Shown piece by piece: positions 42,729 to 55,823 of a stretch of 64,000 nucleotides of DNA. Made by a program: the position numbers and the translations under genes. Numbering within the stretch: the stretch's first letter is position 1; the number at the start of each line of letters is the position of its first letter. Below the pieces are notes generated by a model that saw nothing but the letters and a program-made list of their open reading frames with translations, had not been told where the DNA came from and made no database searches. Source of the stretch: Lelliottia wanjuensis (GTDB lineage Bacteria; Pseudomonadota; Gammaproteobacteria; Enterobacterales; Enterobacteriaceae); the NCBI RefSeq assembly GCF_030238365.1, contig NZ_JASSOT010000047.1, forward strand, positions 87,804 through 151,803. The letters are read 5' to 3'.

Positions 42729-44864
42729 TTACTCGCCTTGTTCTGCGGCCGGGGCTTCCGGCGCGGCAGCAGGCTGAGACTGCTCGGTTGCTTCTTTAAT
42801 GCTCAGACGGATACGGCCCTGGCGGTCAACTTCCAGAACTTTAACCGGTACTTCCTGGTTCATCTGCAGGTAATCGGTCACTTTCTCAACGCGCTTGTCA
42901 GCGATCTGAGAGATGTGAACCAGACCTTCTTTACCGCCACCGATGGCAACGAACGCGCCAAAGTCAACGATACGGGTCACTTTACCATTGTAGATGCGAC
43001 CCACTTCGATTTCTGCAGTGATCTCTTCGATACGACGAATCGCGAATTTCGCTTTTTCGCCGTCGGTCGCTGCGATCTTCACGGTACCGTCATCTTCGAT
43101 TTCGATGGTGGTGCCGGTCTCTTCAGTCAGAGCACGGATCACAGAACCGCCTTTACCGATCACGTCTTTGATCTTGTCTGGGCTGATCTTGATCGTGTGG
43201 ATACGCGGTGCGAACTGAGAGATGTCGCCGCGCGGCGCGTTGATCGCCTGTTCCATCACGCCCAGGATGTGCAGACGCGCACCTTTAGCCTGGTTCAGAG
43301 CAACCTGCATGATCTCTTTGGTGATACCTTCAATTTTGATATCCATCTGCAGCGCAGAGATACCTTCGCGGGAACCCGCTACTTTGAAGTCCATATCGCC
43401 CAGGTGATCTTCGTCGCCCAGAATGTCAGACAGAACAACAAAGTTGTCGCCTTCTTTCACCAGGCCCATTGCGATACCCGCAACAGCGGCTTTGATTGGC
43501 ACGCCTGCATCCATCAGAGCCAGGGAAGCGCCACACACGGAAGCCATGGAAGAAGAACCGTTAGATTCGGTGATTTCAGAAACCACACGAACGGTGTACG
43601 GGAATTTGTCAGCTTCCGGCATAACCGCCAGCACGCCGCGCTTCGCCAGACGACCGTGACCAATTTCACGACGCTTAGGCGAGCCAACCATACCGGTTTC
43701 GCCTACGGAGTACGGAGGGAAGTTGTAGTGGAACAGGAAGCTGTCAGTGCGCTCGCCCATCAGTTCGTCAATGTTCTGCGCGTCACGTGCGGTACCCAGA
43801 GTGGCTGTTACCAGCGCCTGAGTTTCGCCACGGGTGAACAGTGCGGAACCGTGAGTACGTGGCAGAACGCCGGTACGCACATCCAGACCACGGATCATGT
43901 CTTTTTCGCGGCCATCGATACGCGGTTCGCCAGCCAGAACGCGGCTACGTACAGCATTTTTCTCGATAGCGTGCAGGATTTCGCTCAGCTCGTTCGCGTC
44001 CAGAGATTCATCTTCAGCAACCAGCGTAGCGATGGTTTCGGATTTGATGACGTCAATCTGAGCGTAACGCTCTTGTTTGTCAGTGATGCGGTATGCATCA
44101 CTCAGACGAGCTTCTGCCAGTGCAGCAACGCGCGCGTTCAGCGCTTCGTTCACGGCTTCTGGCTGCCAGTCCCAACGTGGTTTACCGGCTTCTTTCACCA
44201 GATCGTTGATGTTCTGGATAACAATCTGCTGCTGCTCGTGGCCAAACACCACCGCGCCCAGCATCTGGTCTTCGCTCAGCAGTTCTGCTTCGGATTCAAC
44301 CATCAGTACCGCAGCTTCGGTACCGGCAACAACCAGGTCCAGCTTACTTTCTTTCAGCTCATCCTGAGTCGGGTTCAGTACGTACTGGTCGTTGATGTAA
44401 CCGACGCGAGCAGAACCGATAGGACCGTTGAATGGAATACCTGACAGGGACAGTGCAGCGGATGCACCGATCATCGCTACGATGTCCGGGTTAACCTGTG
44501 GGTTAACGGAAACAACGGTCGCAATAACCTGAACTTCGTTAACGAAGCCTTCCGGGAACAGCGGACGAACCGGGCGGTCAATCAGACGCGCAATCAGGGT
44601 TTCGCCTTCGCTTGGACGGCCTTCACGACGGAAGAAGCCACCCGGGATTTTACCAGCAGCGTAAGTACGCTCCTGATAGTTAACGGTCAGCGGGAAAAAG
44701 TCCTGACCTGGTTTAGCTTTTTTCTGGCCAACAACGGTCACGAATACCGCAGTGTCATCCATGCTTACCATAACGGCAGCAGTAGCCTGACGTGCCATCA
44801 TGCCGGTTTCCAGAGTGACGGTATGCTGACCATACTGGAATTTACGAACGATCGGATTCAGCAA
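42729..44864 (-). CDS. pnp: Polynucleotide phosphorylase
   Basis: 3'-5' phosphorolytic exoribonuclease of 711 residues, a degradosome component. Two RNase PH domains are visible ([14 protein letters not shown] in the first; catalytic [17 protein letters not shown] in the second, about 485-500), then a KH domain ([15 protein letters not shown]) and an S1 domain ([20 protein letters not shown]). I chose the TTG at 44862-44864 (LLNPIVRKF) as in E. coli; the upstream in-frame extension lies in the leader. Confidence 0.97.
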   Translation of the reverse strand: MLNPIVRKFQYGQHTVTLETGMMARQATAAVMVSMDDTAVFVTVVGQKKAKPGQDFFPLTVNYQERTYAAGKIPGGFFRREGRPSEGETLIARLIDRPVRPLFPEGFVNEVQVIATVVSVNPQVNPDIVAMIGASAALSLSGIPFNGPIGSARVGYINDQYVLNPTQDELKESKLDLVVAGTEAAVLMVESEAELLSEDQMLGAVVFGHEQQQIVIQNINDLVKEAGKPRWDWQPEAVNEALNARVAALAEARLSDAYRITDKQERYAQIDVIKSETIATLVAEDESLDANELSEILHAIEKNAVRSRVLAGEPRIDGREKDMIRGLDVRTGVLPRTHGSALFTRGETQALVTATLGTARDAQNIDELMGERTDSFLFHYNFPPYSVGETGMVGSPKRREIGHGRLAKRGVLAVMPEADKFPYTVRVVSEITESNGSSSMASVCGASLALMDAGVPIKAAVAGIAMGLVKEGDNFVVLSDILGDEDHLGDMDFKVAGSREGISALQMDIKIEGITKEIMQVALNQAKGARLHILGVMEQAINAPRGDISQFAPRIHTIKISPDKIKDVIGKGGSVIRALTEETGTTIEIEDDGTVKIAATDGEKAKFAIRRIEEITAEIEVGRIYNGKVTRIVDFGAFVAIGGGKEGLVHISQIADKRVEKVTDYLQMNQEVPVKVLEVDRQGRIRLSIKEATEQSQPAAAPEAPAAEQGE

Positions 44865-45061
44865 AATTCTGTCCTTTCTTAATGAATGACAGCACACCTT
44901 CGGTGTGCTGTCGATTTAACCCGACCTTCTTCGCATCCTCGCGACTAATGACAACCGACACCCCCATGGGTGAAGCCTCTCATTAGCCGCGCGAACCTCT
45001 GCAATGAAGATCATTTATAGCAACAATACAATAGTTTCCAGTGAATTGCTGCCGTCTGGTT
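44865..45061 (-). promoter_or_regulatory. pnp leader with RNase III-type hairpins
   Basis: The rpsO-pnp gap holds a strong hairpin, GACAGCACACC-N3-GGTGTGCTGTC (44887-44912), close to the pnp start, and a second imperfect stem at about 44943-44996. In E. coli RNase III cuts in this leader and PNPase then represses its own translation; the SraG RNA also comes from this gap on the other strand. The structures are seen; their function is by analogy. Confidence 0.6.
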
Positions 45062-45062
45062 G

Positions 45063-45089
45063 AAAAAAGGGGCCATTAGGCCCCTTTTT
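45063..45089 (-). terminator. Terminator after rpsO
   Basis: GGGGCC-N4-GGCCCC with a U tract on the minus strand, the attenuating terminator between rpsO and pnp. Confidence 0.88.
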
Positions 45090-45105
45090 CTGAAACTCGC
45101 AAGAC

Positions 45106-45420
<315 letters not shown>

Positions 45421-45525
45421 TCAGCAACCCCAGTTTACGCCCCGCAGATTGTTAAACAATTTACCAGGCGTTAAGCGGCGATATTCTACCCGTCTCCCCT
45501 GCTTATCGCAAGGCAAGTAAATATC

Positions 45526-46470
45526 TTAAAGGGGATATTCAACCACCAGGCGACGCGGTGCGACACGGCCTTCGTCGTCGATTTCACCCATTCCGATGAA
45601 CTTGTTTTCTTCGCCTTCCGTCACGCGAACCAGCCCGGTATGCGGGGTATCTGTCGTGCGAACCGGATTGCCGTTTTTAAAGTAAACGGATGACGTTAAT
45701 GGCAAATTCACGATCGGGAAATCAGCGGCCGGGCTGTCCATTGGCATCAGCAGCGGATCGAGCAGATCGGCCGGGGAGATCCCCTGCTCTTCTGCCTGTT
45801 TGACCAACGCACGCAGTTGCTCAAGCGTCACCATGCGTTCGACCGGATATTTGCTGACAGCCAGACGACGCAAGTAGATGACATGCGCGCCACAACCCAG
45901 CTTTTCACCCAGATCGTCAATGATGGTACGAATATAGGTCCCTTTCGAACAGTGAACTTCCAGCTCCAGTTCATCGCCTTCGTGACGAATGAACAGCAGC
46001 TCATAGACCGTGATCGGGCGCGCTTCACGCGGGACATCAATACCCTGACGCGCGTACTCGTAGAGCTTTTTACCCTGATACTTCAGCGCCGAATACATGG
46101 ACGGCACCTGTAAGGTATCGCCACGGAAGCTTTCAAGCGCCGCCTGAAGCTGTTCGTCACTGAAGGTCACCGGACGCTCTTCGACAACCTGACCATCCGC
46201 ATCGGAGGTATCCGTGCGCTGACCCAGTTTTGCGATCACGCGATAACGCTTATCGGAATCGAGCAGGTACTGGGAAAACTTGGTTGCTTCGCCCAGACAC
46301 ACCGGCAGCATGCCGGTCGCCAGCGGATCCAGCGCGCCGGTATGTCCGGCGCGGTTGGCGTTATAAAGACGCTTCACTTTTTGCAGCACGTCGTTACTGG
46401 ATGCACCCTGAGGTTTATCCAGCAACAGCACGCCGTGCACGTCGCGACCGCGACGACGAGGACGACTCAT
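45526..46470 (-). CDS. truB: tRNA pseudouridine-55 synthase TruB
   Basis: 314 residues; makes the T-loop pseudouridine 55 of all tRNAs. The catalytic Asp48 is in [14 protein letters not shown], and the C-terminal PUA domain covers about 250-310. Its ATG shares a base with the rbfA stop, so the two are coupled. Confidence 0.97.
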   Translation of the reverse strand: MSRPRRRGRDVHGVLLLDKPQGASSNDVLQKVKRLYNANRAGHTGALDPLATGMLPVCLGEATKFSQYLLDSDKRYRVIAKLGQRTDTSDADGQVVEERPVTFSDEQLQAALESFRGDTLQVPSMYSALKYQGKKLYEYARQGIDVPREARPITVYELLFIRHEGDELELEVHCSKGTYIRTIIDDLGEKLGCGAHVIYLRRLAVSKYPVERMVTLEQLRALVKQAEEQGISPADLLDPLLMPMDSPAADFPIVNLPLTSSVYFKNGNPVRTTDTPHTGLVRVTEGEENKFIGMGEIDDEGRVAPRRLVVEYPL

Positions 46471-46871
46471 CAGTCCTCCTTGCTGTCGTCCGGGTTCACA
46501 CGACGTTCATCGTCATGTTTAACCACGCTGGTCACCAGGTTGGACATGCGCATACCTTCTACCAGGGAGTTATCGTAGAAGAAGGTCAGCTCAGGCACGA
46601 TACGCAGGCGCATCGCTTTGCCGAGCAGAGAGCGGATAAAACCAGAGGCTTCCTGCAGGGCTTTAATGCCGTTTTTAACAGCTGCTTCGTCTTTGTCGTT
46701 CAGGAAGGTGACGAACACTTTGGCATACGCCAGGTCACGGGACATTTCAACGCCCGAAACGGTGGTCATCATTCCCACGCGTGGGTCTTTGATTTCGCGC
46801 TGCAGGATGAGAGCGATCTCTTTCTGCATCTCCTGAGCAACGCGCTGTGGGCGACCAAATTCTTTCGCCAT
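46470..46871 (-). CDS. rbfA: Ribosome-binding factor A
   Basis: 133 residues; a KH-fold 30S maturation factor needed in the cold. [20 protein letters not shown] and [20 protein letters not shown] are family hallmarks. The start at 46871 has GGAG upstream, just past a terminator-like hairpin in the infB-rbfA gap. Confidence 0.97.
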   Translation of the reverse strand: MAKEFGRPQRVAQEMQKEIALILQREIKDPRVGMMTTVSGVEMSRDLAYAKVFVTFLNDKDEAAVKNGIKALQEASGFIRSLLGKAMRLRIVPELTFFYDNSLVEGMRMSNLVTSVVKHDDERRVNPDDSKED

Positions 46872-46886
46872 AATAAATTCTCCAGA

Positions 46887-46912
46887 CAAAAAAGGGGCCA
46901 TAAGCCCCTTTT
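46887..46912 (-). terminator. Terminator-like hairpin between infB and rbfA
   Basis: On the minus strand GGGGC-TTAT-GCCCC pairs, extended by A/T pairs, and is followed by six or seven T residues about 16 bases before the rbfA start. It looks like an intrinsic terminator inside the operon and may reduce rbfA-truB expression. Confidence 0.65.
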
Positions 46913-46918
46913 GATATT

Positions 46919-46955
46919 TCATGCCGGATGGCGCTTCGCTTACCCGGCTTACAAT
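46919..46955. repeat. REP element between infB and rbfA
   Basis: ATGCCGGATGGCGCTTCGCT plus ACCCGGCTTAC form a single palindromic unit in the infB-rbfA gap. Confidence 0.75.
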
Positions 46956-46975
46956 TTTCTTAACCCTTTCAGGGA

Positions 46976-49669
46976 TTAAGCGATGCTACGCTGGATTTCG
47001 ATGATTTCGAACACTTCGATCATATCGCCAACGCGAACGTCGTTGTAGTTCTTAACGCCGATACCACATTCCATGCCGTTACGGACTTCGTTAACGTCAT
47101 CTTTGAAGCGGCGCAGGGATTCCAGCTCGCCTTCGTAGATAACCACGTTGTCACGCAGAACGCGGATTGGGTTGTGACGTTTGATGGTACCTTCGGTAAC
47201 CATACAACCCGCAATCGCACCGAATTTCGGTGATTTGAACACGTCACGAACTTCAGCCAGACCGATGATCTGCTGTTTCAGTTCCGGAGACAGCATGCCG
47301 CTCATCGCTGCTTTCACTTCGTCGATCAGATGGTAGATGACGGAGTAGTAGCGCAGATCCAGGCTTTCTGAATCGATAACTTTACGCGCAGAAGCATCAG
47401 CACGAACGTTGAAGCCAACCAGAATCGCGTTGGACGCCGCAGCCAGGGTTGCGTCGGTTTCGGTGATACCACCGACACCAGAACCGATGATCTTCACTTT
47501 CACTTCGTCGGTAGACAGTTTCAGTAAAGAGTCGGAGATCGCTTCCACAGACCCCTGAACGTCCGCTTTCAGTACGACGTTCACTTCGTGAACTTCGCCT
47601 TCGGTCATGTTAGCGAACATGTTCTCGAGCTTAGATTTCTGCTGACGAGCCAGTTTAACTTCGCGGAATTTGCCCTGACGGTACAGCGCAACTTCACGCG
47701 CTTTCTTCTCGTCACGAACAACGGTCACTTCATCACCGGCAGCCGGAACACCGGACAGACCCAGGATTTCCACAGGAATGGATGGACCTGCTTCCAGAAC
47801 TTCCTGACCCAGTTCGTTACGCATCGCACGAACACGACCGTATTCGAAGCCGCACAGCACGATGTCGCCTTTGTTCAGGGTACCTTCACGGACCAGAACA
47901 GTGGCTACCGGACCACGACCTTTATCGAGGAAGGATTCGATAACTGCACCGCTTGCCATGCCTTTACGAACGGCTTTCAGTTCCAGAACTTCAGCCTGCA
48001 GCAGGATGGCGTTCAGCAGGTCATCAATACCGGTACCTGCTTTCGCAGAAACTGGGATGAACTGAGACTCACCGCCCCACTCTTCCGGCATAACACCGTA
48101 CTGGGACAGTTCGTTTTTAACGCGATCCATATCCGCTTCTGGCTTATCGATCTTGTTCACAGCAACAACCACTGGCACCTGCGCCGCTTTCGCGTGCTGG
48201 ATAGCTTCGATTGTCTGTGGCATCACGCCATCGTCTGCTGCAACAACCAGAACAACGATATCCGTTGCCTGAGCACCACGAGCACGCATGGAGGTAAACG
48301 CGGCGTGACCCGGGGTATCCAGGAAGGTGATCATACCGTTGTCCGTTTCAACGTGGTATGCACCGATATGCTGGGTGATGCCGCCCGCTTCGCCAGAGGC
48401 CACTTTCGTTGAACGAATGTAGTCCAGCAGAGAGGTTTTACCGTGGTCAACGTGACCCATGATGGTCACAACCGGTGCGCGGGATTCTGCCGCAGCGCCA
48501 GTGTCACGGTCGCTCATTACCGCTTCTTCCAGCTCGTTTTCACGACGCAGGATAACTTTGTGGCCCATCTCTTCAGCAACCAGCTGTGCGGTTTCCTGAT
48601 CGATAACCTGGTTAATGGTTGCCATTGCGCCCAGTTTCATCATCGCTTTGATGACCTGAGAGCCTTTCACAGCCATTTTGTTTGCCAGGTCGCCCACGGT
48701 GATGGTTTCGCCGATCACAACGTCGCGGTTAACGGCCTGAGCAGGTTTCTGGAAGCCCTGCTGTAAAGAGGAACCTTTACGCTTGCCACCTTTACCACCA
48801 CGAACAGCGGCGCGCGCTTCTTCACGGTCAGCTTTAGATTCAGAGTGCTTGTTGCCTTTCTTCTGAGGACGTGCCGCTTTGGTCGTACGAGTACGGCCAC
48901 GGCCGCCTTCGACTTCACGATCGTTCTCATCTTCGGCCTGGCGAGCATGCTGAGACGTGGTGACGTGATAATCGCTCTTATCCTCTTCACCTTTCTCTTT
49001 CTCTTGCTCAGCCCAAACACCCGCATTTTCTTCCGCCATACGACGTGCTTCTTCAGCGACGCGACGCGCATCTTCTTCGAGCTTGCGACGCGCTTCTTCT
49101 TCCGCTTTACGCTTCAGATCGGCTGCTTCATTTTCACGACGGGCTTTTTCTGCCTGGGCGGTTTTGGTCATATCGTCAGTCTGTTGATTGCTCACTTTGT
49201 CTTTTTCCGCAGCTTCACGCTTTGCTTTTTCACTGGCATCGCGTTTCGCTTTTTCAGCGGCCTCACGTTCAGCTTTTAATACTGCCTCACGCTTGGCTGT
49301 TTCTTCTGCCTCACGATGGGCTTGCTCTTCCGCTTCACGCTGCGCCTGCTCTTCCGCTGCAAGGCGCTCGGCCTCTTGCGGATCACGTTTTACAAAGGTG
49401 CGTGTCTTGCGGACTTCGATTTGTACCGATTTACTTTTCCCACCGGTACCGGGAACGTTTAACGTGCTACGCGTTTTGCGCTGCAGCGTCAGTTTGTCAG
49501 GCGTAGAACCGTGTTCACGGTTCAGGTGCGCTAACAATGTTTGTTTTTCTTGCGCAGTCACTGAGTCATCAGCCGCCTTTGGGATCCCTGCATCAGCAAA
49601 TTGCTGTACCAGGCGGTCCACAGGGGTTTGAATCTCAGCAGCCAGCGATTTTACAGTTACATCAGTCAT
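46976..49669 (-). CDS. infB: Translation initiation factor IF-2
   Basis: 897 residues, seven more than E. coli. It guides initiator tRNA to the 30S subunit. An N-terminal IF2 domain is followed by a long Lys/Glu/Ala-rich coiled region (about 100-220), then the G domain with [20 protein letters not shown] and NKIDKP, then domains II to IV. An in-frame GTG at 49193-49195 (codon 159, VSNQQTDDM) matches the internal start of the shorter E. coli form IF2-2. Confidence 0.97.
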   Translation of the reverse strand: MTDVTVKSLAAEIQTPVDRLVQQFADAGIPKAADDSVTAQEKQTLLAHLNREHGSTPDKLTLQRKTRSTLNVPGTGGKSKSVQIEVRKTRTFVKRDPQEAERLAAEEQAQREAEEQAHREAEETAKREAVLKAEREAAEKAKRDASEKAKREAAEKDKVSNQQTDDMTKTAQAEKARRENEAADLKRKAEEEARRKLEEDARRVAEEARRMAEENAGVWAEQEKEKGEEDKSDYHVTTSQHARQAEDENDREVEGGRGRTRTTKAARPQKKGNKHSESKADREEARAAVRGGKGGKRKGSSLQQGFQKPAQAVNRDVVIGETITVGDLANKMAVKGSQVIKAMMKLGAMATINQVIDQETAQLVAEEMGHKVILRRENELEEAVMSDRDTGAAAESRAPVVTIMGHVDHGKTSLLDYIRSTKVASGEAGGITQHIGAYHVETDNGMITFLDTPGHAAFTSMRARGAQATDIVVLVVAADDGVMPQTIEAIQHAKAAQVPVVVAVNKIDKPEADMDRVKNELSQYGVMPEEWGGESQFIPVSAKAGTGIDDLLNAILLQAEVLELKAVRKGMASGAVIESFLDKGRGPVATVLVREGTLNKGDIVLCGFEYGRVRAMRNELGQEVLEAGPSIPVEILGLSGVPAAGDEVTVVRDEKKAREVALYRQGKFREVKLARQQKSKLENMFANMTEGEVHEVNVVLKADVQGSVEAISDSLLKLSTDEVKVKIIGSGVGGITETDATLAAASNAILVGFNVRADASARKVIDSESLDLRYYSVIYHLIDEVKAAMSGMLSPELKQQIIGLAEVRDVFKSPKFGAIAGCMVTEGTIKRHNPIRVLRDNVVIYEGELESLRRFKDDVNEVRNGMECGIGVKNYNDVRVGDMIEVFEIIEIQRSIA

Positions 49670-49693
49670 GCTGTTCCTTCCTGCTACAGTTTA

Positions 49694-51181
49694 TTACGCT
49701 TCGTCGCCGAACCAGCAAATATTACGTGCGGCCATGATGAGCTCGCCGGCTTTCTCGTCGGTTAAACCTTCGATATCAGCCAGGTCATCAACGCCTTGCT
49801 CAGCGAGATCTTCCAGCGTACAAACACCACGGGCAGCCAGCTTGAACGCAATCGCACGATCAAGACCTTCCAGATTCAGCAGGTCATCAGCCGGCTTGTT
49901 ATCGCCAAGGCTTTCTTCCTGAGCCAGCGCCAGGGTGGTCAGTGCGTTTTTAGCGCGTTCACGCAGGGCTTCAACGGTTGCTTCATCCAGGCCGTCAATT
50001 TCCAGCAGTTCTTTAATTGGCACATAGGCCAGTTCTTCAAGCGAAGAGAAACCTTCTTCAACCAGGACGGTGGCGAAATCTTCGTCGATGTCCAGGTACT
50101 TCGTAAAGTTATCGATCGCTGCATGGGCTTCAGCCTGATGCTTAGCCTGCAGGTCATCAACCGTCATGACGTTCAGATCCCAGCCGCTCAGCTGAGAAGC
50201 CAGACGTACGTTCTGACCGTTACGACCGATAGCCTGTGCCAGGTTACCTGCTTCAACGGCGATATCCATGGTGTGCTTGTCTTCGTCGACAACGATAGAA
50301 GACACGTCAGCCGGAGCCATCGCGTTAATCACGAATTGTGCCGGGTTGTCGTCCCACAGAACGATATCAATGCGCTCGCCACCCAGTTCAGTAGAGACTG
50401 CCTGGACACGTGCGCCACGCATACCGACGCAAGCACCGACCGGGTCGATACGCTTGTCGTTGGTTTTTACCGCGATCTTAGCGCGAGAACCCGGATCGCG
50501 GGCCGCTGCTTTGATCTCGATAACTTCTTCACCGATTTCTGGCACCTCAATGCGGAACAGTTCGATCAGCATTTCTGGCTTAGAGCGCGTGACGAAGAGC
50601 TGCGCACCACGTGCTTCTGGACGCACTGCGTACAGAACACCGCGGATACGGTCACCTGGACGGAAGTTCTCGCGCGGCAACATGTCTTCACGCAGGATCA
50701 CGGCTTCAGCGTTGCTGCCCAGATCCAGAGAGATGTTGTCACGGTTCACTTTCTTCACCACACCGGTGATGATTTCACCTTCGTGTTCGCGGAACTGATC
50801 AACCACCATCGCGCGCTCAGCTTCACGTACTTTCTGTACGATAACCTGCTTAGCGGTCTGGGTGGTGATACGGTCGAAGGTGACAGATTCGATCTGATCT
50901 TCAACATATTCGCCAACGTTGAAGCTTTCGTCTTCGTAACGAGCCGCTTCAAGCGTGATTTCTTTGGTTGGTTGGGTCACTTCTTCAACGATCACCCAAC
51001 GGCGGAAGGTATCGAAGTCACCACTTTTACGATCGATTTCTACGCGAACATCGATCTCTTGTTCGTATTTTTTCTTGGTTGCTGTAGCCAGGGCACTTTC
51101 CAGCGCTTCGAAAATCTTCTCACGCGGCAGTGATTTCTCGTTAGAGACGGCTTCAACAACAGCCAAAATTTCTTTGTTCAT
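49694..51181 (-). CDS. nusA: Transcription elongation/termination factor NusA
   Basis: 495 residues. The N-terminal RNA polymerase-binding domain (about 1-130) is followed by an S1 domain, two KH domains ([19 protein letters not shown] and [18 protein letters not shown]) and two C-terminal acidic repeats ([34 protein letters not shown]), as in E. coli. Spacing to infB is 24 bases. Confidence 0.97.
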   Translation of the reverse strand: MNKEILAVVEAVSNEKSLPREKIFEALESALATATKKKYEQEIDVRVEIDRKSGDFDTFRRWVIVEEVTQPTKEITLEAARYEDESFNVGEYVEDQIESVTFDRITTQTAKQVIVQKVREAERAMVVDQFREHEGEIITGVVKKVNRDNISLDLGSNAEAVILREDMLPRENFRPGDRIRGVLYAVRPEARGAQLFVTRSKPEMLIELFRIEVPEIGEEVIEIKAAARDPGSRAKIAVKTNDKRIDPVGACVGMRGARVQAVSTELGGERIDIVLWDDNPAQFVINAMAPADVSSIVVDEDKHTMDIAVEAGNLAQAIGRNGQNVRLASQLSGWDLNVMTVDDLQAKHQAEAHAAIDNFTKYLDIDEDFATVLVEEGFSSLEELAYVPIKELLEIDGLDEATVEALRERAKNALTTLALAQEESLGDNKPADDLLNLEGLDRAIAFKLAARGVCTLEDLAEQGVDDLADIEGLTDEKAGELIMAARNICWFGDEA

Positions 51182-51209
51182 CGCGGGCTTTTCACCTCAA
51201 TCCAGACTG

Positions 51210-51662
51210 TTAAAAGTGGGGAACCAGGTTCGCCTTCTGGATATTACTCAGCGCGAACACTTCATCTTTGCCTTCGACTGTTACCGTGATCATCTCACCA
51301 TCAACGGCCTTAATAATGCCCTGCCATTTACGGCGGTTCTGCACAGCCATACGCAGGACAACAGTCACTTCTTCACCGAGATACTTCGTGTAATGCTCAG
51401 CGGTGAACATTGGACGATGGAGACCAGGCGAGGAAACTTCCAGGTTGTAGGCAACAGTAATAGGATCTTCAACGTCAAGAACCGCACTGACCTGGTGGCT
51501 GACATCAGCACAATCATCAACATTGATGCCATCTTCACTATCAATATAGATGCGCAGCGTGGATGTGCGGCTGCGAATAAATTCGATGCCGACCAGTTCG
51601 TAGCCCAGTGCTTCGACTGGTGCCTTAATCATCTCTGTTAATTTTTGCTCTAATGTGGACAA
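51210..51662 (-). CDS. rimP: Ribosome maturation factor RimP
   Basis: 150 residues, a 30S maturation factor. The sequence ([20 protein letters not shown] to [10 protein letters not shown]) follows E. coli RimP. The start is the TTG at 51660-51662 by homology; another TTG four codons upstream is in frame, but the GGGGGUGGG upstream of 51662 suits the chosen one. Confidence 0.95.
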   Translation of the reverse strand: MSTLEQKLTEMIKAPVEALGYELVGIEFIRSRTSTLRIYIDSEDGINVDDCADVSHQVSAVLDVEDPITVAYNLEVSSPGLHRPMFTAEHYTKYLGEEVTVVLRMAVQNRRKWQGIIKAVDGEMITVTVEGKDEVFALSNIQKANLVPHF

Positions 51663-51680
51663 GCCCACCCCCAAGACATA

Positions 51681-51700
51681 AAAAAAGGGCCTAAAGCCCA
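51681..51700 (-). terminator. Second terminator downstream of metY
   Basis: GGGC-TTTAG-GCCC with a T tract on the minus strand, between metY and rimP. Partial readthrough would feed the rimP-nusA operon. Confidence 0.75.
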
Positions 51701-51721
51701 GTTATTCTGTAGTCAGATAAC

Positions 51722-51747
51722 AAAAAACCCCGATAAATCGGGGCTTT
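51722..51747 (-). terminator. First terminator downstream of metY
   Basis: GCCCCGAT-TTATC-GGGG followed by TTTTTTG on the minus strand. Confidence 0.85.
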
Positions 51748-51869
51748 AGATAACTGAACCCTATAGCCGCAACTGCGGCCTGGAGCACTTTCTGAAAGAA
51801 TTTTTTCAAATCCAGCTACGAAGGCTCTGAGTCTTCACAGTATATTTGAAAAAGAACTTTATAGGAAAG

Positions 51870-51946
<77 letters not shown>

Positions 51947-51961
51947 CCTGAAACGTGGCAA

Positions 51962-51990
51962 ATTTTACTCGTTTTGGGTAAAAAATGCAA
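51962..51990 (-). promoter_or_regulatory. metY promoter
   Basis: TTGCAT (51985-51990) and TAAAAT (51962-51967) on the minus strand are separated by 17 bases and sit just upstream of the tRNA 5' end. Confidence 0.8.
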
Positions 51991-53634
<1,644 letters not shown>

Positions 53635-53651
53635 TCGTTCAGATGAAATGC

Positions 53652-53677
53652 AAAAGGCGCCTGATGGCGCCTTTTTT
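53652..53677 (+). terminator. Terminator after argG
   Basis: AAGGCGCC-TGAT-GGCGCCTT followed by a T run. Confidence 0.9.
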
Positions 53678-53693
53678 GTTGTCGGTTGCGGTG

Positions 53694-53765
53694 TTCGTAG
53701 GGCGGGTAAGCGCAGCGCCACCCGCCAGTTTTGCCCGGTGGCGCTGCGCTTACCGGGCCTACAAA
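53694..53765. repeat. REP/BIME between argG and leuU
   Basis: Two palindromic units lie in tandem: GGGCGGGTAAGCGCAGCGCC and GCCCGGTGGCGCTGCGCTTA. E. coli has yhbX at this place; here only the repeats remain. Confidence 0.8.
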
Positions 53766-53790
53766 ACACGAAAAGCAAAAGATACAGACG

Positions 53791-53818
53791 AAAAAAAAGA
53801 CGTCTTTCGACGTCTTTC
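53791..53818 (-). terminator. Terminator after tRNA-Leu
   Basis: AAAGACGTC-GA-AAGACGTCTTT-like stem with a run of eight T residues on the minus strand, downstream of leuU. Confidence 0.8.
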
Positions 53819-53829
53819 TTCTGGAATAT

Positions 53830-53916
53830 TGGTACCGAGGATGGGACTCGAACCCACAAGCCCGTTAGGGCACTACCACCTCAAGGTAGCGTGTCTACCA
53901 ATTCCACCACCTCGGT
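53830..53916 (-). tRNA. leuU: tRNA-Leu (GAG)
   Basis: 87-base class II tRNA with a long variable arm and encoded CCA. Acceptor stem ACCGAGG/CCTCGGT, anticodon stem CTACC/GGTAG with anticodon GAG at 53880-53882, T loop GTTCGAG. It follows secG on the same strand, as leuU does in E. coli. Confidence 0.95.
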
Positions 53917-53928
53917 ACTGAATACTAC

Positions 53929-54261
53929 TTAGTGCGGGATATCGCTGGTCGGCTTGGCCGGTTCAGCTGGCTGAGTCTGCTCAGTTTTAGACGGAGCACT
54001 CAGATTGTCCCACTCGCTTCCTTTCGTGGTCTTGTTGCTGTTGATATTGCCAAGCGCCAGACTGATGATGAAGAACAGCGTAGCCAGAATCGCCGTCGTG
54101 CGGGTCATGAAGTTCGCAGAACCACTTGAACCGAACAGCGTACCGGAAGCGCCTGCTCCGAAGGAGGCTCCCATATCAGCGCCTTTACCTTGCTGCAGCA
54201 TGATCAGCGCTACAAGAGCGATGGCTACAATAAGGAAAACAACTAAAAGAGCTTCGTACAT
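53929..54261 (-). CDS. secG: Preprotein translocase subunit SecG
   Basis: 110-residue subunit of the SecYEG channel with two membrane segments (about 2-22 and 55-75) joined by [20 protein letters not shown], and a polar C-terminal tail. I chose the ATG at 54259-54261 (MYEALLVV) by homology; a longer upstream frame is not supported. Confidence 0.96.
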   Translation of the reverse strand: MYEALLVVFLIVAIALVALIMLQQGKGADMGASFGAGASGTLFGSSGSANFMTRTTAILATLFFIISLALGNINSNKTTKGSEWDNLSAPSKTEQTQPAEPAKPTSDIPH

Positions 54262-54443
54262 AATCAACCTGTTCCTTGCGGATTTGCCGCATACCAATGC
54301 TTCGACCAATTTAGCGGGAATTATGTTTCCCACTGAAGCGGGTGTGAATACTAACCAAAGCGAATGACCTTCGCAAGGGCAATTTCAGCGCATTGTATCA
54401 ACTGCGGAAAAAAACAGCAAAAGCGCTTTTGTCGGATAAGTTT

Positions 54444-54466
54444 AAGGCGGCAAACGCCGCCTTTTT
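54444..54466 (+). terminator. Hairpin between glmM and secG
   Basis: AAGGCGGC-AAAC-GCCGCCTT has its T run on the plus strand, opposite to both neighbouring genes; on the minus strand it is followed only by TTAAAC. It may still act as the end of the glmM transcript. Confidence 0.5.
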
Positions 54467-54485
54467 AAACACTTACTGCGAGAAT

Positions 54486-55823
54486 TTATGCAGCTTTCAC
54501 CGCATCAGCAATTCGGTGAGCAAACTCTGTCACCTGTTTCTCGTCTTCACCTTCCACCATCACGCGAATTAACGGCTCAGTGCCGGATTTGCGCAGCAGT
54601 ACGCGGCCACGATTGCCGAGGGCAGCTTCGACTTCAGCCATCACCGTTTTCACGTTCTCATTTTCCAGCGGATCGCCTTTGCCTGCGGTAAAGCGCACGT
54701 TTACCAGAATCTGCGGGAACATTTTCATGCCGGTGCAGAGATCGTGCAGGCTCATATGGTTACGCACCATCGCCGCTACAACCTGCAGACTGGCCACGAT
54801 GCCGTCACCCGTGGTGGTTTTGTCGAGCAGGATCACGTGACCGGAGTTTTCAGCCCCGATGCGCCAGCCTTTTTCCTGCAGTTTCTCCAGCACGTAGCGG
54901 TCGCCCACTTTCGCACGGACAAACGGAATACCCAGCTGTTTCAGCGCCAGCTCAAGACCCATATTGCTCATCAGCGTGCCAACCGCACCGCCGCGCAGCT
55001 GTCCCTGACGCAGCCCTTCACGAGCGATGATATACAGGATCTGATCGCCATCGACCTTGTTCCCTTCATGATCGACCATGATCACGCGATCGCCATCGCC
55101 GTCATACGCGATACCCAGATCGGCTTTTTCTGCCAGCACGCGCGCCTGCAGCGCACGCACATCTGTCGCACCCACTTCTTCGTTGATGTTGACGCCGTCC
55201 GGCTCACAGCCGATGGCAATGACTTTAGCACCCAGCTCACGGAAGACATTCGGCGCAATGTGGTAGGTGGCGCCATTGGCACAATCGACCACGATTTTCA
55301 GGTGGCTCAGGCTCAGTTCGTTCGGGAAGGTGCCTTTGCAGAATTCGATGTAACGGCCCGCGGCATCCACGATACGGCTGGCTTTACCCAGCTCTGAAGA
55401 GTCAACGCAGGTCAGCTCTTTTTCCATTTCCGCTTCGATGGCTTCTTCCACTTCGTCCGGCAGTTTGGTGCCATCGATGGAGAAGAATTTGATGCCGTTA
55501 TCGTAGAACGGGTTATGGGAAGCCGAAATCACGATACCCGCTTCCGCGCGGAAAGTACGCGTGAGGTACGCGACCGCAGGCGTTGGCATCGGGCCCGTAA
55601 AGGAAGCGGAAAGCCCGGCGGCGGAAAGACCCGCTTCTAACGCGGACTCCAGCATATAGCCAGAAATACGGGTGTCTTTACCGATGATGATTTTACGCGA
55701 GCCATGACGAGCCAACACCTTACCTGCCGCCCAACCCAGTTTGAGCACAAATTCAGGAGTAATAGGTGCATCACCCACGCGCCCACGGATACCATCGGTG
55801 CCAAAATATTTACGATTACTCAT
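54486..55823 (-). CDS. glmM: Phosphoglucosamine mutase
   Basis: 445 residues. Interconverts glucosamine 6- and 1-phosphate for UDP-GlcNAc and so for peptidoglycan and LPS. N-terminal FGTDGIRG, phosphoserine loop [12 protein letters not shown] (about Ser102), and metal loop DGDGDR (about 241-246). The start ATG at 55821-55823 overlaps the folP 3' end by eight bases. Confidence 0.97.
   Translation of the reverse strand: MSNRKYFGTDGIRGRVGDAPITPEFVLKLGWAAGKVLARHGSRKIIIGKDTRISGYMLESALEAGLSAAGLSASFTGPMPTPAVAYLTRTFRAEAGIVISASHNPFYDNGIKFFSIDGTKLPDEVEEAIEAEMEKELTCVDSSELGKASRIVDAAGRYIEFCKGTFPNELSLSHLKIVVDCANGATYHIAPNVFRELGAKVIAIGCEPDGVNINEEVGATDVRALQARVLAEKADLGIAYDGDGDRVIMVDHEGNKVDGDQILYIIAREGLRQGQLRGGAVGTLMSNMGLELALKQLGIPFVRAKVGDRYVLEKLQEKGWRIGAENSGHVILLDKTTTGDGIVASLQVVAAMVRNHMSLHDLCTGMKMFPQILVNVRFTAGKGDPLENENVKTVMAEVEAALGNRGRVLLRKSGTEPLIRVMVEGEDEKQVTEFAHRIADAVKAA

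Noticed and set aside
42738..44444. Open frame of 568 codons on the plus strand
   Set aside because: Antisense to pnp, with composition typical of the reverse complement of a highly expressed gene.
44900..45060. SraG small RNA on the plus strand
   Set aside because: E. coli has one here, but I could not identify a promoter and terminator on the plus strand with confidence; mentioned only under the pnp leader.
49796..51133. Open frame of 445 codons on the plus strand
   Set aside because: Antisense to nusA; no recognisable domain.
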